Shown piece after piece: positions 15,092 through 23,166 of a DNA stretch of 37,799 bases; positions within the stretch are counted from its first letter, which is position 1; each line of letters begins with the position of its first letter. A program made the translations under genes and the position numbers. The stretch is taken from assembly GCA_036562565.1 (NCBI GenBank), contig DATCJY010000012.1:1-37799 (forward strand), written 5' to 3'. The stretch is from DATCJY01 sp036562565. GTDB taxonomy: Bacteria > Bacteroidota > Bacteroidia > Flavobacteriales_D > Sanyastnellaceae. Below the pieces are notes generated by a model. That model did no database searches. It saw only the letters and a list, made by a program, of their open reading frames with translations, and was not told the origin of the DNA.

Positions 15092-17407
15092 TCAGTGAAC
15101 CATACGAATGCGGTGATTATTCATAAATAAATAGCCCTCAGATGATTTGTCCATAAAGACATCCGTCCCTTTCTCTCGGATGAGCAAATTATCAATGTAA
15201 AAGGGCTTATCGGTAAAATCCTCTCCTTTGATATAAAGTTCACATGGACCTTCAGGAGCTGTAAATTCATACTCCATCAAGCTCCAGTCACCATCGATAA
15301 TCAATGCGCCATTAAGTCCTTGGAAATGGTGCCATTCAATTGAGCCATCTTCCTTACGTGTCTGAACAAAGATGCCTATACCGGGCATATCTTGGCCATA
15401 ATTGGGGCCATTGTTATACATCCAAAAGGAAGCTACATAAGACTTGCCGGAGTCCAACTCATTCTCTTCAAATGTTTTGAGCAAGGTGTAATCCTTCTTC
15501 TGACCGGACAACGCTCCAGCGCCATCGAGCGTGTATGTTGAAGGCAATTCATCCCATGAATTAAAATAGACATAAGCGGCTGAATCCCCTATCGGCAATT
15601 CAAATCCTGCCTTCTCCATCAATTGCGGTTTCAGGTTATGATAATGGTCCATCCACAGTTGTTCATCGGTTGAGAAAAGTGCATCGTAACGGATGGACAA
15701 CAACCGGAAAGCATCGCATGTGTAAATGACCTCCCCGCGATTCAGAAGGTATTGCTCCCATTCATTCATCTCTTGCTTCGTATCCAAAATGATAAAAGGC
15801 AATTGAGAGGGAAGATCATCTTGAATGGCCTTGTAATAGAAAGGTGGGGAAATGATTTGCATTATTTTCTTCGATTCGATTATGCTGGTGCGCGTAGAAT
15901 AATTGGCCATCAATGGCACTCCTGAATGGTAGCACATCAACATGGAAAGTGTGTAAGTAGCAGAGTTGGCTTCCTTACCATAATTCTCTGAACCAATGTG
16001 GAAAAACGGCAAAGGAATCATGGCTTGATATTGTGTCCAATTGACCGTTTCCAACGCTGCTATGATTTCATCACTTAGGTACTGCCGTTGAAATATGTTG
16101 TGAGTTGCGCGTACTTCTTCTCCAATCTGTTGATGATAGGACCAGCCCTCCACCACATTAAGCACAGCCACGACCGATGGAAGTACCAACAACCAGCGCC
16201 ATTGCAATCGTTCATACATCCGTTGTAGCAATACAACAGCCAATACCGTCAAGATAAAATAGCTGGTCCAGGCAAAGCGCCCGATTCCTCTGAAATTCTT
16301 CAATATGGAAAATTTATCCAGCCAAGACTCATGACCTGCAATAAACGGATAGCCAAATGCTAGCAGCATCAGTATGATAGCCGACAAAATCAAGGCTATT
16401 TGATGCTGCGAATCAAAAGGCGAATGCTCATCCTGTTGCACCACCAGTTTCAACCAAAACAGACCTCCGAGAAGCAAAGCAAGCATGCTTCCTATACCTA
16501 TATACGCCCAGCCTTCCCATATCTGCGGATTTTGCCAATACGCTTGAAAAAACGAAACAAACGGGCCATGATGCGGAAAGATTACAGATTCCAAATTGGA
16601 AGTAAACTCAAAGAACCCGTATGGATTTTCAGTTCTTCCGGAATGAGAGTCCCCCAATTTGGTCAAGAAATAAAACAAACCGAGAGGCAAAACTGACAGT
16701 ACAACCATGTGCCACATCCGAAAATAAAACTCCCGACTGTGGCGCCAGCTCAACACCCAGTCCATAAACGCAAGACAGGAAACAAATGCCACCGCAATCA
16801 TGCCCATGTATCCATGGATATAAAACCAAAACAGTGAGTTGAACGCAAGGATTAGAGACCATTTCCCCTTCTTGCTACTTGCTTTGTACTGCAGGTACAA
16901 ATACCACGTGAGAGGAATAAAGCAACTGTAAGACAACGCATAATGCCCCGTCATGCGGAAAACCTGCGGGGAGAGCACCATGATACCGAAACCGGAGATA
17001 GCAGCAATCAATGGCTGAACCCTATAACGAAGAAGTATCAAAGTCACAAGCCAAGCCGTGAGCGGCATAGACAAGAGCATCAGCAAATTGACAATCCCAA
17101 CACTGTATTGAGAAACCACCGGAATTGCGCGTATTATGATAGTGAGTATCGGATGACAATCGAGGTATAGGAAATACTCTCCATAGGGATAGTTCATCAC
17201 AGACGACTGAAAAATGTTTGGCGATGCTATCTGAGCTACATAGGTGAAATAATTCTTTATTCCATCACCTGTGCTATTGAACAGATAAGAGTTGGGAGAA
17301 AATAAAACTTCCCTATAGAAAATGAGGAGGAATAAAAAACCAAGTCCGAGTGAAATGAAACGGGCAAATCGTATATCGTTAAACGTCTGATTAAAAGAGT
17401 ATTTCAT
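15092..17407 (-). CDS. Large multi-pass membrane protein, GT-C glycosyltransferase-like
   Basis: 771 residues. About 11-13 hydrophobic segments fill residues 15-425. The first long outside loop contains STGDGIKNYFTYV, where GT-C glycosyltransferases carry a catalytic acidic residue. A soluble part follows from about 430, and residues 590-755 look like a carbohydrate-binding-type beta sandwich (SGKSYVASFWMYNN, then DGDWSLMEYEFTAPEGPCEL and FYIDNLLIRE). The overall layout resembles lipid-linked sugar transferases of the YfhO/DUF6311 kind. The transfer activity is inferred. The gene starts 11 bases after the 2OG-oxygenase gene, so the two are probably co-transcribed. Confidence 0.65.
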   Translation of the reverse strand: MKYSFNQTFNDIRFARFISLGLGFLFLLIFYREVLFSPNSYLFNSTGDGIKNYFTYVAQIASPNIFQSSVMNYPYGEYFLYLDCHPILTIIIRAIPVVSQYSVGIVNLLMLLSMPLTAWLVTLILLRYRVQPLIAAISGFGIMVLSPQVFRMTGHYALSYSCFIPLTWYLYLQYKASSKKGKWSLILAFNSLFWFYIHGYMGMIAVAFVSCLAFMDWVLSWRHSREFYFRMWHMVVLSVLPLGLFYFLTKLGDSHSGRTENPYGFFEFTSNLESVIFPHHGPFVSFFQAYWQNPQIWEGWAYIGIGSMLALLLGGLFWLKLVVQQDEHSPFDSQHQIALILSAIILMLLAFGYPFIAGHESWLDKFSILKNFRGIGRFAWTSYFILTVLAVVLLQRMYERLQWRWLLVLPSVVAVLNVVEGWSYHQQIGEEVRATHNIFQRQYLSDEIIAALETVNWTQYQAMIPLPFFHIGSENYGKEANSATYTLSMLMCYHSGVPLMANYSTRTSIIESKKIMQIISPPFYYKAIQDDLPSQLPFIILDTKQEMNEWEQYLLNRGEVIYTCDAFRLLSIRYDALFSTDEQLWMDHYHNLKPQLMEKAGFELPIGDSAAYVYFNSWDELPSTYTLDGAGALSGQKKDYTLLKTFEENELDSGKSYVASFWMYNNGPNYGQDMPGIGIFVQTRKEDGSIEWHHFQGLNGALIIDGDWSLMEYEFTAPEGPCELYIKGEDFTDKPFYIDNLLIREKGTDVFMDKSSEGYLFMNNHRIRMVH

Positions 17408-17418
17408 TAGAGAGCGTA

Positions 17419-18006
17419 TTATATCCTTACCTCATTGAGCATCCAACCGGTAATGGAATTGCGAACGCGTTGCGTAGGCAACACTTCATGCTCCTTCTCA
17501 CTAAGGAACATGGCCAATCTGCCAAATGCCGGTAGCACATCGGTATAAGTATCCTTACCAAAGATGCGCAATTGTCCTCCATCTGCCTCTGTCCAACCTT
17601 CGTTGAGATAAAAAACAAACGATACAATGCGTGCAGAGCCGGTCTTGTGACGGTCCACGTGTTTCTTGTAGAATGTCCCTATGGGATATTGGGTATAATG
17701 ACATTCGTAATCGCGAACACCGAGAAAAAAATTGCGATTCAGATGGAGAATGACTTCATCGAGTTTTTCCAGAAAACGCGCGGTATTCGGAGCAACATCA
17801 TTACGGTCTATCCAGCGAATAAAATCTCCACGCTCGTTATGGTTTATCTGGAAATTATCTTCTCTGCCTATGCCGGCCTTTTTGAATTCATCGGCTTCAC
17901 GCAACTGGATTAGCTCGGCCAATACCCCACGAGTAGAAACATCATCGATAAAGCTATCAAAAACATAAAAACCGTGCTGCTCGAAGTGATTCAAAAATTC
18001 CTCCAT
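17419..18006 (-). CDS. 2-oxoglutarate/Fe(II) oxygenase, prolyl-4-hydroxylase-like
   Basis: 195 residues from the ATG at 18004-18006. An upstream ATG at 18070-18072 would overlap the -7 box of the divergent gene, so I prefer the inner start, which gives MEEFLNHFEQHGFYVFDSFI. The iron ligands are HVDRH (His116, Asp118) and His173 (EKEHEVLP), with an Arg about nine residues later (QRVRNSITGWM) to bind 2-oxoglutarate. YTQYPIGTFYKKHVD and VFYLNEGW..DGGQL are typical of the P4Hc family. The substrate is unknown; relatives hydroxylate proline in proteins. It is upstream of, and likely co-transcribed with, the GT-C-like membrane gene. Confidence 0.85.
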   Translation of the reverse strand: MEEFLNHFEQHGFYVFDSFIDDVSTRGVLAELIQLREADEFKKAGIGREDNFQINHNERGDFIRWIDRNDVAPNTARFLEKLDEVILHLNRNFFLGVRDYECHYTQYPIGTFYKKHVDRHKTGSARIVSFVFYLNEGWTEADGGQLRIFGKDTYTDVLPAFGRLAMFLSEKEHEVLPTQRVRNSITGWMLNEVRI

Positions 18007-18060
18007 ACAATCTTTCTTAAATTGGCCTGCAAAGAACCGACAGGAAGGCCATGCATCGAA

Positions 18061-18068
18061 TAAGTTTG
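18061..18068 (+). promoter_or_regulatory. -7 box for the short-chain dehydrogenase gene
   Basis: TAAGTTTG matches TAnnTTTG exactly, 29 bases before the ATG at 18098. No TTG lies at the -33 position. Confidence 0.45.
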
Positions 18069-18097
18069 CCACGAAATTTTCAAACTCCCATCATTTT

Positions 18098-18907
18098 ATG
18101 CAAAATAAAGTGATCCTTGTAACAGGCGCCAGCAGTGGCATCGGAGAATGCATTGCTGAATCGTTAGCTGCTGCCGGTTATAAGGTATATGCGGCATCAC
18201 GCAGAGTGACCACCGGGCATGTGCGCAAAGGCACCATTGAATTGCAAATGGACGTCTGTGATGAAGCATCCGTGCAGAAAGCCATAGATTATATCCGCCA
18301 GAAAGATGGTCAGCTCTTTGGACTCATCAACAGTGCCGGCTTAGGCATGACGGGCTCTATAGAATTTACATCCGACCAAGAAGCGCGAACATTGTTTGAC
18401 ACCAACGTCTTTGGTGTCCTCAATGTGTGCAGGGCAGCAATTCCACTCATGCGCTCTCAGCGCAATGGATACATCATCAACATCACCTCCATTGCAGCAC
18501 AGATGGGGCTTCCCTATCGTGGTATTTACAGCTCCACAAAATTTGCCGTGGAAGGTTTTACCGAATCGCTCAGCATGGAGGTCAGCAGATTTGGCATCAA
18601 AGTATGCATCATCGAGCCGGGTGACTTTCGCACGGGCATCAACCAAAATCGCTTGCGCGCTGCCGCTGACGATACGCTCTATTATGGAACTCTGCACCAA
18701 GACATCCTAGAGCAAGTGCGCCAAGAGGTAAGCACCGCTCCTACCCCGGAGATTATTGGCAAAAAGATTATCAAAATATTGCGAGACCCAAGACCGAAGT
18801 TGCGCTATCGCATAGCCTCTCCAAAAGCATTGCTCAGCTATCGCCTCATGCGCACATTGCCTTCGCGCTGGTTCGAAGCCATCATTCGCAAGTACTACAA
18901 ACTGTAG
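18098..18907 (+). CDS. Short-chain dehydrogenase/reductase
   Basis: 269 residues, with the classical SDR signatures: TGASSGIGE (9-17) for NAD(P) binding, NSAG (78-81), Ser131 (NITSIAAQMG) and YSSTK (Tyr144, Lys148) as the catalytic set, and EPGDFRTG after it. An Arg pair after the first strand (AASRR) favours NADPH. It is the 17-beta-HSD-like or oxidoreductase type; the substrate cannot be read from sequence. It faces the 2OG oxygenase gene across a divergent promoter region, and its stop lies 6 bases from a convergent gene. Confidence 0.9.
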   Translation: MQNKVILVTGASSGIGECIAESLAAAGYKVYAASRRVTTGHVRKGTIELQMDVCDEASVQKAIDYIRQKDGQLFGLINSAGLGMTGSIEFTSDQEARTLFDTNVFGVLNVCRAAIPLMRSQRNGYIINITSIAAQMGLPYRGIYSSTKFAVEGFTESLSMEVSRFGIKVCIIEPGDFRTGINQNRLRAAADDTLYYGTLHQDILEQVRQEVSTAPTPEIIGKKIIKILRDPRPKLRYRIASPKALLSYRLMRTLPSRWFEAIIRKYYKL

Positions 18908-18913
18908 TTTGTG

Positions 18914-19354
18914 TCAGTACAACTCAATAGCATGATACGCTTGTAGGAATTTCTGCTTCCAAGCACCATGTGCCTTTGGCAAGCGATGCAGAATACCGGT
19001 GAATGAGTCACAATAAGGTGCCATGGCATCGCGCATGGCTTGCTGTTCTTCTTCCTCAAGAGAGCAGAAAGCAATCAACACGCGCAGCTCTTCTTGGCTG
19101 AGTGTATCGTGCAACGTCCACATGGCAATTGGAGCGTCCAACACATGAATACGGCCATCAGGAAGAAAGCACACCGTGCAAGTTCCTTTGTTTCTGAAAT
19201 AAATTTTAGTTCCTGCTTTGTATTGACGCTCTCCACTAATGGGACGGATTTTATTGGCTTTAAGCAGGTTCATCAATCCCTCAGAAGCCGTATAGCTGAC
19301 ATATCCATAGGCACTTGGAACTGAAAAAAGTGATACAACATTGGCAATAGACAT
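18914..19354 (-). CDS. Conserved-looking hypothetical protein
   Basis: 146 residues, not recognised. There is no signal peptide or membrane segment. Residues 20-80 are mixed strand-like sequence (AGTKIYFRNKGTCTVCFLPDG) with one CxxC pair, and the second half is helical and acidic (SQEELRVLIAFCSLEEEEQQ), ending in a His/Lys/Trp-rich segment (LPKAHGAWKQKFLQAYHA). The start MSIANVV is the first ATG. It is monocistronic, convergent with the SDR gene. Codon use looks like its neighbours, so it is probably real. Confidence 0.6.
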   Translation of the reverse strand: MSIANVVSLFSVPSAYGYVSYTASEGLMNLLKANKIRPISGERQYKAGTKIYFRNKGTCTVCFLPDGRIHVLDAPIAMWTLHDTLSQEELRVLIAFCSLEEEEQQAMRDAMAPYCDSFTGILHRLPKAHGAWKQKFLQAYHAIELY

Positions 19355-19451
19355 CTGATTGTTTTTTAATTGGTTTTACTTCGTTATCATTTTGATGGAA
19401 GCAAACCAACCACTGCCCATTGTAACGTATTTACAACGAGAAAAAAATTTA

Positions 19452-19499
19452 AATGGATAGTTCGTACAGCAACCAATGTGCTTGTACAAACTATCCATT
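19452..19499 (-). terminator. Terminator for lipA
   Basis: Stem AATGGATAGTT / AACTATCCATT (11 bp), extended inside by GTAC / GTAC. On the minus strand it is followed by TAAATTTTTTTC. It sits about 40 bases after the lipA stop. Confidence 0.75.
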
Positions 19500-19540
19500 G
19501 TAGCCTATAAATCTTCAATGGGAATAAGGATGTATTCAGC

Positions 19541-20416
19541 TTAGAACAAATGCTTCTCCGCATGATAGGATGAGCGCACGAGCGGGCCGCTTTCTACATA
19601 ACGGAAACCTTTACTGAGGGCAATCTCTTTGTATTCAGCGAACTTCTCCGGAGTGATGAACTCCTTCACCGGCAAGTGCTTTGGTGTAGGTTGCAGGTAT
19701 TGTCCCAAGGTGAGGATATCTGTACCTACTGAGGCCAAGTCATCAATGGTTTCAAGCACTTCTTTTTCTGTTTCACCGAGACCAAGCATTACACCGCTCT
19801 TGGTGCGCATGCCACCTTGTTTCAAACGCAGCAACACCTCAAGGCTGCGGTCATATTTTGCTTGAATGCGTACTTGCTTGGTAAGTCTACGCACTGTCTC
19901 CAGGTTATGCGAAACGATTTCCGGAGCTGCATCGATAATACGCTGCAAGTTTTCCCATTTACCGGCAAAGTCGGGAATCAAAGTTTCCATGGTAGTTCCT
20001 GGAGAGATTCTTCGCACTGCAGCAACCGTGTCATACCAAATTTGAGCACCACCATCACTGAGGTCATCGCGATCAACAGAAGTGATGACAGCGTGCTTTA
20101 CCTGCATGAGCTTGATGGACTTCGCTACACGCACCGGTTCAAAAGGGTCTGCCGGCTCAGGACGACCTGTAGCCACAGCGCAAAAGCCGCATGAACGCGT
20201 GCAGATATTTCCCAAAATCATGAAGGTGGCCGTTCCTTCGCCCCAACATTCGCCCATGTTAGGACAATTACCACTCTCGCAGATGGTGTGCAACTTGTGC
20301 TCATCTACCAATCCGCGAACTTTTTTATAATTCTCTCCTGTAGGAAGTTTCACGCGCAACCACTTGGGCTTGGGAATGCGTTGATAGGGTTTCTCTGTAT
20401 CTACCGATGTTGTCAC
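19541..20416 (-). CDS. lipA: Lipoyl synthase
   Basis: 291 residues, the normal length. The auxiliary 4Fe-4S cysteines are Cys46, Cys51 and Cys57 (CESGNCPNMGEC), the radical-SAM cluster is Cys72, Cys76 and Cys79 (CTRSCGFC), and the C-terminal RSSYHAE provides the conserved Ser ligand. It inserts two sulfurs into octanoyl groups on lipoyl-dependent enzymes such as pyruvate dehydrogenase. The start is a GTG that overlaps the TGA of the upstream outer-membrane protein gene (GTGA), indicating translational coupling of two unrelated functions. A terminator hairpin follows. Confidence 0.97.
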   Translation of the reverse strand: MTTSVDTEKPYQRIPKPKWLRVKLPTGENYKKVRGLVDEHKLHTICESGNCPNMGECWGEGTATFMILGNICTRSCGFCAVATGRPEPADPFEPVRVAKSIKLMQVKHAVITSVDRDDLSDGGAQIWYDTVAAVRRISPGTTMETLIPDFAGKWENLQRIIDAAPEIVSHNLETVRRLTKQVRIQAKYDRSLEVLLRLKQGGMRTKSGVMLGLGETEKEVLETIDDLASVGTDILTLGQYLQPTPKHLPVKEFITPEKFAEYKEIALSKGFRYVESGPLVRSSYHAEKHLF

Positions 20417-21177
20417 CTTTGATCGTATTTTGTTCCGAAGAATAAGTTGATATAAATAGAAAAGAAGACCTGATGATTCTTCGGGTTGGTCATGTCTTCT
20501 CTCAATACTTTCTCAGTCATGATGGGAATGCGCTTATGAAATACATCCAAAGCCACTCCGGTTTCAATTCCTTTAAGTCTTTCGCGCTCATTGCTATACT
20601 CGAAGCTCATAGCAGCCTTTGCCGTAAGCCCCGGATAGAAGCGCAACTCACCTAACCCACGCAATGCGGAGGCTCTGCCATAGATGTTGTTGAAGTGCTT
20701 ATCCACATCAAATTTTTCGATGAGCGGTAGTCCGGTCTCCGTATCGGGATTCACGATTTCGAGATAAATCGGTTTTGTAAAACCGAATACCGGACCGGCA
20801 TGCAGGGTATAAGCCACCTGTACTCCACTTCTGCGCAGCTTCTCTGCGATGATGTGCTTGCGACCGTACATGGTGCGCAACGTGATGAAGCTGTTCTGCT
20901 TGCCATAGAAGAAAGCCCTACCGGTTGGGTTAAAACTGGAGTAGCTCTTCATTTCCTTTTCGTGCTTTACGAATTGCAAGTCTGCACTTAAAAGGCGCGC
21001 ATCACGGGCTCCTTTGAATTTACCAAATGAAGCATTGCCGCCATAGCCGAATGTATTGAGGTTTACCCCAAAATAGCGCAGCTTTTTATAGAGAAGTATC
21101 TCACTTTCAGGAATAGCCTGCGACCATGAGACCAAGCTCACCAATCCAGTAGCTATTATGATAAGGAGTTTCTTCAT
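20413..21177 (-). CDS. Outer-membrane beta-barrel-like protein
   Basis: 254 residues from the ATG at 21175-21177, which begins a clean signal peptide (MKKLLIIIATGLVSLVSWSQA). A longer frame from 21222 adds an unlikely N-terminus. The mature part alternates short aromatic-rich strands (YFGVNLNTFGYGGNASFGKF, RAFFYGKQNSFITLRTMYGR) and ends HQVFFSIYINLFFGTKYDQR, which does not close on a typical terminal Phe but is amphipathic like a barrel strand. I do not recognise the family. Its stop overlaps the lipA start by 4 bases. Confidence 0.68.
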   Translation of the reverse strand: MKKLLIIIATGLVSLVSWSQAIPESEILLYKKLRYFGVNLNTFGYGGNASFGKFKGARDARLLSADLQFVKHEKEMKSYSSFNPTGRAFFYGKQNSFITLRTMYGRKHIIAEKLRRSGVQVAYTLHAGPVFGFTKPIYLEIVNPDTETGLPLIEKFDVDKHFNNIYGRASALRGLGELRFYPGLTAKAAMSFEYSNERERLKGIETGVALDVFHKRIPIMTEKVLREDMTNPKNHQVFFSIYINLFFGTKYDQR

Positions 21178-21238
21178 CACACGTGAAAGACAAGTGCAAT
21201 AATACGCTCTTTCATGACTCATATTGTAGGTGCCCTGT

Positions 21239-21246
21239 TAGTTTTG
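21239..21246 (+). promoter_or_regulatory. -7 box for the OsmC-like gene
   Basis: TAGTTTTG matches TAnnTTTG exactly, 27 bases before the ATG at 21274. This supports the shorter start for that gene. Confidence 0.45.
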
Positions 21247-21273
21247 CGCAGAACATTTAAAGATAATTTTCAT

Positions 21274-21684
21274 ATGAATCCATCCATGAAAATCACCTAT
21301 ACCGGTGACTTGCACTGCGAAGCTTTGCATATCAAAAGTAATTCTAGAATAGCTACTGATGCCCCTGTTGACAATAAAGGAAAAGGAGAAGCATTCTCTC
21401 CGACTGATCTCACCTGTGTATCATTGGCTACCTGCATCATCACCACCATGGCTATCTCAGCACAAGCCAAGAACATTGCATTCGGTAAAGTGGAAGCGGA
21501 AATTGAAAAAATAATGGCCGATCAACCACGCACCATAGCCGAGATTAAAATAGACCTGAAAATATCCGGAGTACAATGGACAGAGAAGGAAAAAGACATT
21601 ATGGAAAACATAGCACACACGTGCCCCGTTGCCAGAAGCCTACACCCTTCCGTTAAACAAACCGTAACGTTTCATTACTTCTGA
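21274..21684 (+). CDS. OsmC/Ohr-family peroxiredoxin-like protein
   Basis: 136 residues from the ATG at 21274; the frame extends to 21214 but covers the promoter-like box. The OsmC features are present: SPTDLTCVSLATCIITTM with the first reactive Cys, and HTCPVARSLHP with the second. This family reduces organic hydroperoxides through a Cys pair. It belongs to the general OsmC group rather than clear Ohr. It is monocistronic, and its 3' end overlaps the tail of a small convergent lipoprotein gene by 10 bases. Confidence 0.87.
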   Translation: MNPSMKITYTGDLHCEALHIKSNSRIATDAPVDNKGKGEAFSPTDLTCVSLATCIITTMAISAQAKNIAFGKVEAEIEKIMADQPRTIAEIKIDLKISGVQWTEKEKDIMENIAHTCPVARSLHPSVKQTVTFHYF

Positions 21685-21812
21685 GATGAAGTCACAGTCT
21701 CTTCGATAGAGATGTTGTTATAGGCAGCACAGGATTCTTTGCGGCTTCTGCAAGAACTTAGGACTAGTGTAAAGGCTATAATAAATAACCCGATAAGAGT
21801 GCGGTTTTTCAT
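21675..21812 (-). CDS. Small lipoprotein (45 residues)
   Basis: The ATG at 21810-21812 starts MKNRTLIGLFIIAFTLVLSSC, a clean lipoprotein signal with Cys21. Only about 25 mature residues follow (RSRKESCAAYNNISIEETVT...), including one more Cys. A longer frame from 21875 adds a non-signal N-terminus. Small Cys-containing lipoproteins of this kind are common in Bacteroidota but have no known role. It overlaps the end of the OsmC-like gene in the opposite direction. Confidence 0.6.
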   Translation of the reverse strand: MKNRTLIGLFIIAFTLVLSSCRSRKESCAAYNNISIEETVTSSQK

Positions 21813-21973
21813 ATAGTTTGTTTCAGAGGCTATTGCCAATCGGGACAAAAGTAATTGAATAACTGCACGATACAAGCATAAGCGACCCTACGGTTTTTCA
21901 ACACTTTAGCATCATCGCATTTGAAAGCGGCCTACCACAAGGTTTAAGACAAATTGTTTAAAAAACTTAATGC

Positions 21974-22000
21974 TTGAAAATCTGATGGCTATTAGCTTTG
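21974..22000 (+). promoter_or_regulatory. Promoter directly upstream of carA
   Basis: TTG (21974-21976), a 16-base spacer (short) and TAGCTTTG (21993-22000, exact -7 match). The box ends 7 bases before the ATG at 22008, so the transcript would be nearly leaderless. Confidence 0.5.
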
Positions 22001-22007
22001 CAACCTG

Positions 22008-23129
22008 ATGACACGCGAAAATCTTCCTGCAGTGCTTTTATTGGATGATGGCACTGCTTTCTTTGGAAAATCCTGCGGTATAGTAGGCACGACTTCAGGA
22101 GAAATAGCTTTCAATACGGCCATGACCGGTTATCAGGAGGTTTATACCGATCCCAGTTATTATGCTCAAGTTCTTGTAATGGCCACCGCTCACATTGGCA
22201 ACTATGGTGTCCATCCTGAAGAAGTGGAGTCCGAGTCATGCAAAGTTGCCGGAGTAATCATCAAAAAATTCTCTGACATAGCCAGTCGCCCATCTGCCAG
22301 CGGCACCTTGCAAGAGCTATTGGTGCGCGACAAAGTGGTTGGTATCTCAGATATCGATACACGCGCATTGGTGCGACACATTCGCAAGGCTGGCGCTATG
22401 AACTGCATCATTTCCAGCGAGGACCTGGATATTGAATCATTGAAGAAAAAGCTCAAAGAAGTCCCCAGCATGAACGGACTGGAACTGAGCAGCAAGGTGA
22501 CTTGCAAAGAAGCATACACCGTAGGTAATCCAGATGCTCCGTACCGCATATCGGTATTGGACTTAGGAATTAAGAAAAACATCCTGCGTTGTCTCGAAGA
22601 GCGCAATGCATATCTCAAAGTATTCCCGATGGCTTCCACATTGGAAGATCTTCTCTCCTTCCAACCCGATGGCATCATGCTCAGCAACGGCCCCGGAGAC
22701 CCTGCAGCCATGCCGGATACCATTGCCCTCATCAAAGAGATTATCAATACCGGAATACCTGTTTTTGGAATCTGTCTTGGTCATCAGCTCATCGGTCTCT
22801 CACAAGGGTTGAAAACCGCCAAGATGTTCAATGGCCACCGTGGTATCAACCATCCGGTGAAGAACCTGATTACGGGTAAAAGTGAAATCACCAGCCAGAA
22901 CCATGGCTTTGTAATAACTCCCGAGTCAGTGGCCTCCAACCCTGATGTGGAAGTGACGCACATCCATCTCAATGACAATACCATTGCAGGGATACGCCTC
23001 AAGAGCAAGCAAGTGTTCTCTGTGCAATATCACCCGGAAGCAAGTGCCGGACCACACGATTCGCGTTACTTGTTTGACAATTTCATTGCCAATATTAAAT
23101 CCTATAAAGAGCAAAGCGTAACGGCATAA
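22008..23129 (+). CDS. carA: Carbamoyl-phosphate synthase small subunit (glutamine amidotransferase)
   Basis: 373 residues, full length. The N-terminal CPSase small-chain domain (AVLLLDDGTAFFGKSCG, then GEIAFNTAMTGYQEVYTDPSYY) is followed by a class I glutamine amidotransferase with the Cys nucleophile in GICLGHQLIGLS and His/Glu in QYHPEASAGPHDS. It releases ammonia from glutamine for carbamoyl phosphate, used in pyrimidine and arginine synthesis. carB is not next to it; eno follows after 37 bases, which suggests co-transcription without a metabolic link. Confidence 0.96.
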   Translation: MTRENLPAVLLLDDGTAFFGKSCGIVGTTSGEIAFNTAMTGYQEVYTDPSYYAQVLVMATAHIGNYGVHPEEVESESCKVAGVIIKKFSDIASRPSASGTLQELLVRDKVVGISDIDTRALVRHIRKAGAMNCIISSEDLDIESLKKKLKEVPSMNGLELSSKVTCKEAYTVGNPDAPYRISVLDLGIKKNILRCLEERNAYLKVFPMASTLEDLLSFQPDGIMLSNGPGDPAAMPDTIALIKEIINTGIPVFGICLGHQLIGLSQGLKTAKMFNGHRGINHPVKNLITGKSEITSQNHGFVITPESVASNPDVEVTHIHLNDNTIAGIRLKSKQVFSVQYHPEASAGPHDSRYLFDNFIANIKSYKEQSVTA

Positions 23130-23166
23130 GAAGCAGAAATTTTTAATTTACTATACACAACACACA

